Part shown: one piece after another, positions 6,602-9,252 of the stretch
How positions within the stretch are numbered: the first letter of the stretch is position 1
How the letters are laid out: every line of letters begins with the position of its first letter
Origin: Vulcanococcus sp. SFB_649D_100_25
GTDB lineage: Bacteria > Cyanobacteriota > Cyanobacteriia > PCC-6307 > Cyanobiaceae
Direction: 5' to 3'
Assembly: GCA_030833825.1 (NCBI GenBank)
Contig: JAURGL010000064.1
Coordinates: 1 to 9,252 of the forward strand
Length of the DNA stretch: 9,252 nt
Notes under the pieces: generated by a model
The model's input: the letters and a program-made list of their open reading frames with translations, nothing else
What the model was told of the DNA's origin: nothing
Databases searched by the model: none
Program-made: the position numbers and the translations under genes

Positions 6602-8041
6602 TCAGGGGTTCGGGAGAAGGCGTTGCAACGCAACCCATGGCTCCAGGGCCTCCAGCACCTGTCGTCCCCAGCCCCGGCGCTTGAGCCGGCCATCGAGGAC
6701 AGCGAGACGCCCGCCATTGCGACGCAGGCCGGCCACTGAACGCTGCAGCCGTCCAAGGGCTTCGGGCAGCAGCAATTCTCGGAACCAATCGCGGCCCTGA
6801 ATCCGCAACGCAGCAACCCGGGCCGCCGTCAGGGGATCCTCGAGGCTGGAGATCGGGAGCGTGGCGGCCACGATCTGACAGGGCAAGGGAAGCCGTTGCT
6901 GGTGCTCCAGCCACCAGCTCCAACTGCAGCAGATCACCCCATTGGCCTCGGGGGCCGTGAGTTCATGGCCCACGCGGCTGCCGAATTCGGCAGCCAGGGC
7001 ACTCACCAGACCGAGGCGCAGACCTTCATCGTCAAGGAGCACCACGGTCAACCCGGACTGCCCGAGCACCAGGCGCCGGCACTGATCCAGCAGATGGGTC
7101 GGGTAATGGGGGGCATTGGGAAGGGCCTGCCCTGGGGGGGCGAACAGCGGCAGAGGATCAAGCAGGGGAGGGTCCGCCAGGCTCACCTGCACCTGGGGCT
7201 CAAATCCGAAGGGGGGTGTCACGGACTCCGGCCAGGGGCCCACCAGGACGATGCCCCGCCCCTGGAAGAGGCTTGCAAGCTCCTGGCAGGGATCCAGGGG
7301 CTGACGGTGCCAACGCCACTGCAGGAGGGTGGGATTCACAGAAGCCCAACTGGTCCAGCCCTCCCCGGCGGTGTCGAGCCAGCGCTGCCATGGCTCTGGC
7401 AGGGGGGCCAGCAGCGCAAGGAGCTGGCGCAGAGGGGCCTCATCGTCGGGGGTAATCGACACCTGCTGGGCTGGGCCGCAGGGCCGAGCCAACAGGCGGC
7501 GACTGAGGCGCTCGTGCAGCTGGAGCAGGCTCGTGGCAGCAGCGGGCAGGCTGCGGCGCAACTGCTCCCAGTGCTCGGTCTCAATCACCACCTCAAGGCC
7601 TTCCCGCAGGAGGGGCTGGAGCAGCTCCCCTTCCGGGATCACCACCTGCCGCCCCGCAAGCAGGCCCTGGCGCCAGGCCTGCACCAACTGGTCGTGACTG
7701 AGGAGCCAGAGGCGGGCAGTATCTGGGGGGGCAGCAGTGCCCTCCCAGCAGGGCAAGCTCAGGCCCACGGCCTGCAACCGCGGCAGATCCACCTGCAGCA
7801 GGCGTTGCCGCAGCGCTGCGCTCAGCACCAAGGCCACCGGCTGCTCATGCAGGGCCAAAGGCACCAACAGGCCCAACAGCCAGCTGGGATCACTCCCGGG
7901 GGCCAAGCGCACCAAGGTCTGGTCGCAGCGCCGCAAACTGCGGGCCACCAAGCGACTCAAGGTGAGGTGGTGCGGCCAGCGCGCCTCCCCCTCCTGGCGG
8001 AGGAGCGCCTTGAGCTGTTGGTGGGCCTTGGCTTCCAACAT
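6602..8041 (-). CDS. DinG-like helicase homologue, probably without ATPase activity
   Basis: A 479-residue, Leu- and Gln-rich protein that looks like a shortened, diverged member of the DinG/XPD (DEAD_2) superfamily-2 helicases found in picocyanobacteria; E. coli DinG is about 716 residues. The likeness is clearest at the C-terminus: the DinG order of LPLPCQIVAATLPISS, RDWF.ELLLPEAL.RLQ and LAVLDGRL. The catalytic motifs are not intact. The Walker A position reads APGSDPSWL (47-55) with no Gly-Lys-Thr, the DEAH position reads IPEGELL (135-141), and motif VI reads QRSVAGLRR (433-441) where Q-x-x-G-R-x-I-R is expected. The four clustered Fe-S cysteines of DinG/XPD are also not seen. The open frame of 480 codons argues that the protein is maintained rather than a decaying pseudogene. 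The ATG at 8041 fits the family start (MLEAKAHQQLKALLR). It is divergent from tyrA with a 41-base gap. Confidence 0.62.
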   Translation of the reverse strand: MLEAKAHQQLKALLRQEGEARWPHHLTLSRLVARSLRRCDQTLVRLAPGSDPSWLLGLLVPLALHEQPVALVLSAALRQRLLQVDLPRLQAVGLSLPCWEGTAAPPDTARLWLLSHDQLVQAWRQGLLAGRQVVIPEGELLQPLLREGLEVVIETEHWEQLRRSLPAAATSLLQLHERLSRRLLARPCGPAQQVSITPDDEAPLRQLLALLAPLPEPWQRWLDTAGEGWTSWASVNPTLLQWRWHRQPLDPCQELASLFQGRGIVLVGPWPESVTPPFGFEPQVQVSLADPPLLDPLPLFAPPGQALPNAPHYPTHLLDQCRRLVLGQSGLTVVLLDDEGLRLGLVSALAAEFGSRVGHELTAPEANGVICCSWSWWLEHQQRLPLPCQIVAATLPISSLEDPLTAARVAALRIQGRDWFRELLLPEALGRLQRSVAGLRRNGGRLAVLDGRLKRRGWGRQVLEALEPWVALQRLLPNP

Positions 8042-8058
8042 CCGCGAATCGTAGGAAG

Positions 8059-8068
8059 CTGGATCCAG
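8059..8068. promoter_or_regulatory. 10-bp palindrome in the tyrA/DinG-like divergent gap
   Basis: CTGGATCCAG is a perfect inverted repeat at the middle of the 41-base gap between the divergent starts (8041 leftward, 8083 rightward). With so little room, promoters for the two genes must overlap each other or the coding ends. A protein bound here would affect both. Palindromes of this length occur by chance, so the evidence is weak. Confidence 0.2.
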
Positions 8069-8082
8069 ACGACTGTTCAGCG

Positions 8083-8943
8083 ATGACCACCCCCTGGCGT
8101 GAACGACCGGTGGGGATCGTGGGCCTGGGATTGATCGGTGGATCCCTCGGCCTCGACCTGTTGGGCCAGGGGGTTGAGGTCCGGGCCCTGGTGCACCGCG
8201 CCAGCACCGCCGAACGCGCCCGGGAGCGCAAGCTGGCCAGCCGGATCGAACAGGACCCCTCCGTGCTGGCCGAGTGCGGCTTGATCGTCCTGGCCCTACC
8301 GCTCGATCGCTTGTTGAATCCCGATCCGGAGCTGCTGGCAGCGCTCCCTCGCCAGGCGGTGATCACCGATGTGGGTTCGGTGAAGCAGCCAATCGCCACC
8401 CTCTGGCAGCAGAAACACCCCCGATTTGTGGCCAGTCATCCGATGGCCGGCACGGCCGAGGCGGGCGTGGAAGCAGGCCTAACGGGCCTGTTTGCCGGAC
8501 GCCCGTGGGTCGCCACCCCAACCGAACAGACTGATCCCGAAGCCCTCGCCAGCGTGCAGGGCCTGGCGGAATCTCTCGGGTCCCAGTGGCTCACCTGCCC
8601 GGCCGCAGCCCATGACCGGGCGGTGGCCCTGATCTCCCACATGCCGGTCCTGGTGAGCGCTGCCTTGCTCCAGGCAGCGGAGCAGGGGGGAGAGGCCGCC
8701 TCCGCCGCGGCCCTGGTGCGTCAACTGGCCTCCAGCGGTTTTGCCGACACCAGCCGGATCGGCGGCGGGAATCCAGAGCTGGGCACCTTGATGGCCCGCT
8801 GCAACCGCAGCGCAGTCCTCGAAGCCCTGAACCACTACCGCCAGCAACTCGGCGCGCTTGAAGCCCTGGTGGAGAGCGAAGAGTGGGATGCCCTTCAGGG
8901 GGCCCTCAGCCACTGTCAGGCCCTGCGGCCGGAGTTTCTCTAG
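8083..8943 (+). CDS. tyrA: Prephenate/arogenate dehydrogenase (TyrA)
   Basis: A 286-residue TyrA-type dehydrogenase of tyrosine synthesis: it oxidatively decarboxylates arogenate (to tyrosine) or prephenate (to 4-hydroxyphenylpyruvate). The N-terminal Rossmann fold shows GLGLIGGSLG, with the dinucleotide glycines G14, G16 and G19. ITDVGSVK precedes the catalytic block SHPMAGTAEAG, where H119 corresponds to the active-site His of the family. The helical dimer domain has AHDRAVALISHMP (H177, H186), then the family-typical ASSGFADTSRIGGGNPELG. Characterised cyanobacterial enzymes use arogenate and NADP+, so that specificity is likely (knowledge of the group, not seen directly). There is no C-terminal ACT domain, hence no sign of the tyrosine feedback module found in some bacteria. 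The start is ATG 8083, seven codons before the first strand of the fold. The stop is 9 bases from the end of the convergent crtD-like gene. Confidence 0.93.
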   Translation: MTTPWRERPVGIVGLGLIGGSLGLDLLGQGVEVRALVHRASTAERARERKLASRIEQDPSVLAECGLIVLALPLDRLLNPDPELLAALPRQAVITDVGSVKQPIATLWQQKHPRFVASHPMAGTAEAGVEAGLTGLFAGRPWVATPTEQTDPEALASVQGLAESLGSQWLTCPAAAHDRAVALISHMPVLVSAALLQAAEQGGEAASAAALVRQLASSGFADTSRIGGGNPELGTLMARCNRSAVLEALNHYRQQLGALEALVESEEWDALQGALSHCQALRPEFL

Positions 8944-8952
8944 CGCCAAGCC

Positions 8953-9252
8953 CTACCGCTGGGCCATGAGCTCCAGGGTCCTGCCCTCTGCGGCCAGCAG
9001 TTGGCGAGAGGCCATCAGGGCCGACAAGCTGACCCCGGCCGTGCCTTCGCCGGGATAGATCGCATCGCCGCAAAGCCAGAGCCCCGGCAGGGGGGTCCGA
9101 CTCGCCAACCCAAAGGGGCCAAAGCGACTGGGGTGCTGACCCAAGCCCCCCACGAAGCCGTAGGGGCGACCGGTCCACCCCGAAAACCCCCGCGGCGTGG
9201 CCAGCTCCGCATGGAGGTAGTGCTCCGGTCGCAGGCCAAACCAGTGCTCCAG
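8953..9252 (-). CDS. crtD: Carotenoid desaturase, CrtD-like, C-terminal part (partial)
   Basis: The last 99 residues of a phytoene-desaturase-family flavoprotein; the rest lies beyond the right edge. Visible are ATPRGFSGWTGRPYGFVGGL, QHPSRFGPFGLASRTPLPGL, and the C-terminal FAD-contact motif LWLCGDAIYPGEGTAGVS followed by ALMASRQLL. The GGLGQHPSRFGPFG and CGDAIYPGEG wording fits cyanobacterial CrtD (C-3',4' desaturase of myxoxanthophyll-type carotenoid synthesis) better than CrtH (carotene isomerase), but the isomerase and other relatives cannot be fully excluded from this fragment. The stop is TAG at 8955-8953. It converges on tyrA with a 9-base gap and no visible terminator hairpin. Confidence 0.8.
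   Translation of the reverse strand: MEHWFGLRPEHYLHAELATPRGFSGWTGRPYGFVGGLGQHPSRFGPFGLASRTPLPGLWLCGDAIYPGEGTAGVSLSALMASRQLLAAEGRTLELMAQR

Noticed and set aside
6896..8086. 396-codon rightward open frame opposite the DinG-like gene
   Set aside because: The translation is Gln/Gly/His-rich and low in complexity, as expected for an antisense frame of a Leu-rich gene. The leftward frame has the family-like start and C-terminal motifs. As the DinG-like protein is diverged, I considered this seriously before rejecting it.

Overview
The window is a compact, GC-rich piece of a cyanobacterial chromosome. NdhN, LdpA, a Ycf45-type AAA/R3H protein, DUF1815, DUF2839 and a CrtD-type carotenoid desaturase together are a strong cyanobacterial signature. 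The sequence style of RecA, NdhN and LdpA and the high GC content point to a picocyanobacterium of the Synechococcus/Cyanobium group. The genus is inferred from recall of family sequences, not from a search.

Layout. Positions 1-334 have no confident gene; they may hold the start of a leftward gene running off the left edge and an upstream control region with a 12-bp palindrome. A tightly overlapping rightward operon follows: ndhN (335-802), ldpA (TTG start at 799, to 1821) and the AAA ATPase/R3H gene (1821-3569). A tRNA-Gln(UUG) lies at 3663-3734, then a HAD-family hydrolase (3775-4524). recA (4689-5795) comes next, preceded by a good candidate LexA box (4533-4546) and a sigma70-like promoter (4577-4605). 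A strong hairpin at 5827-5848 separates recA from the leftward genes DUF1815 (5857-6204), DUF2839 (6308-6556) and a DinG-like helicase homologue (6602-8041). That homologue appears to have lost its ATPase motifs. Divergent from it is tyrA (prephenate/arogenate dehydrogenase, 8083-8943), which converges with the C-terminal end of a crtD-like gene (8953-9252, leftward, cut by the right edge).

Biology. ndhN encodes a subunit of the photosynthetic NDH-1 complex, which feeds electrons into the plastoquinone pool. ldpA, translationally coupled to it, encodes a two-[4Fe-4S] protein known in Synechococcus elongatus to pass redox information to the circadian clock. recA is the recombination and DNA-damage-response gene, tyrA makes tyrosine precursors and crtD makes carotenoids. 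Most of the window is ordinary core genome, and I found no clear new multi-gene system, mobile element or CRISPR array. The points most worth following are the apparent pseudo-helicase, the missing R3H histidine in the AAA protein, a possible Cys/His metal site in the DUF1815 protein, and the ndhN-ldpA coupling.
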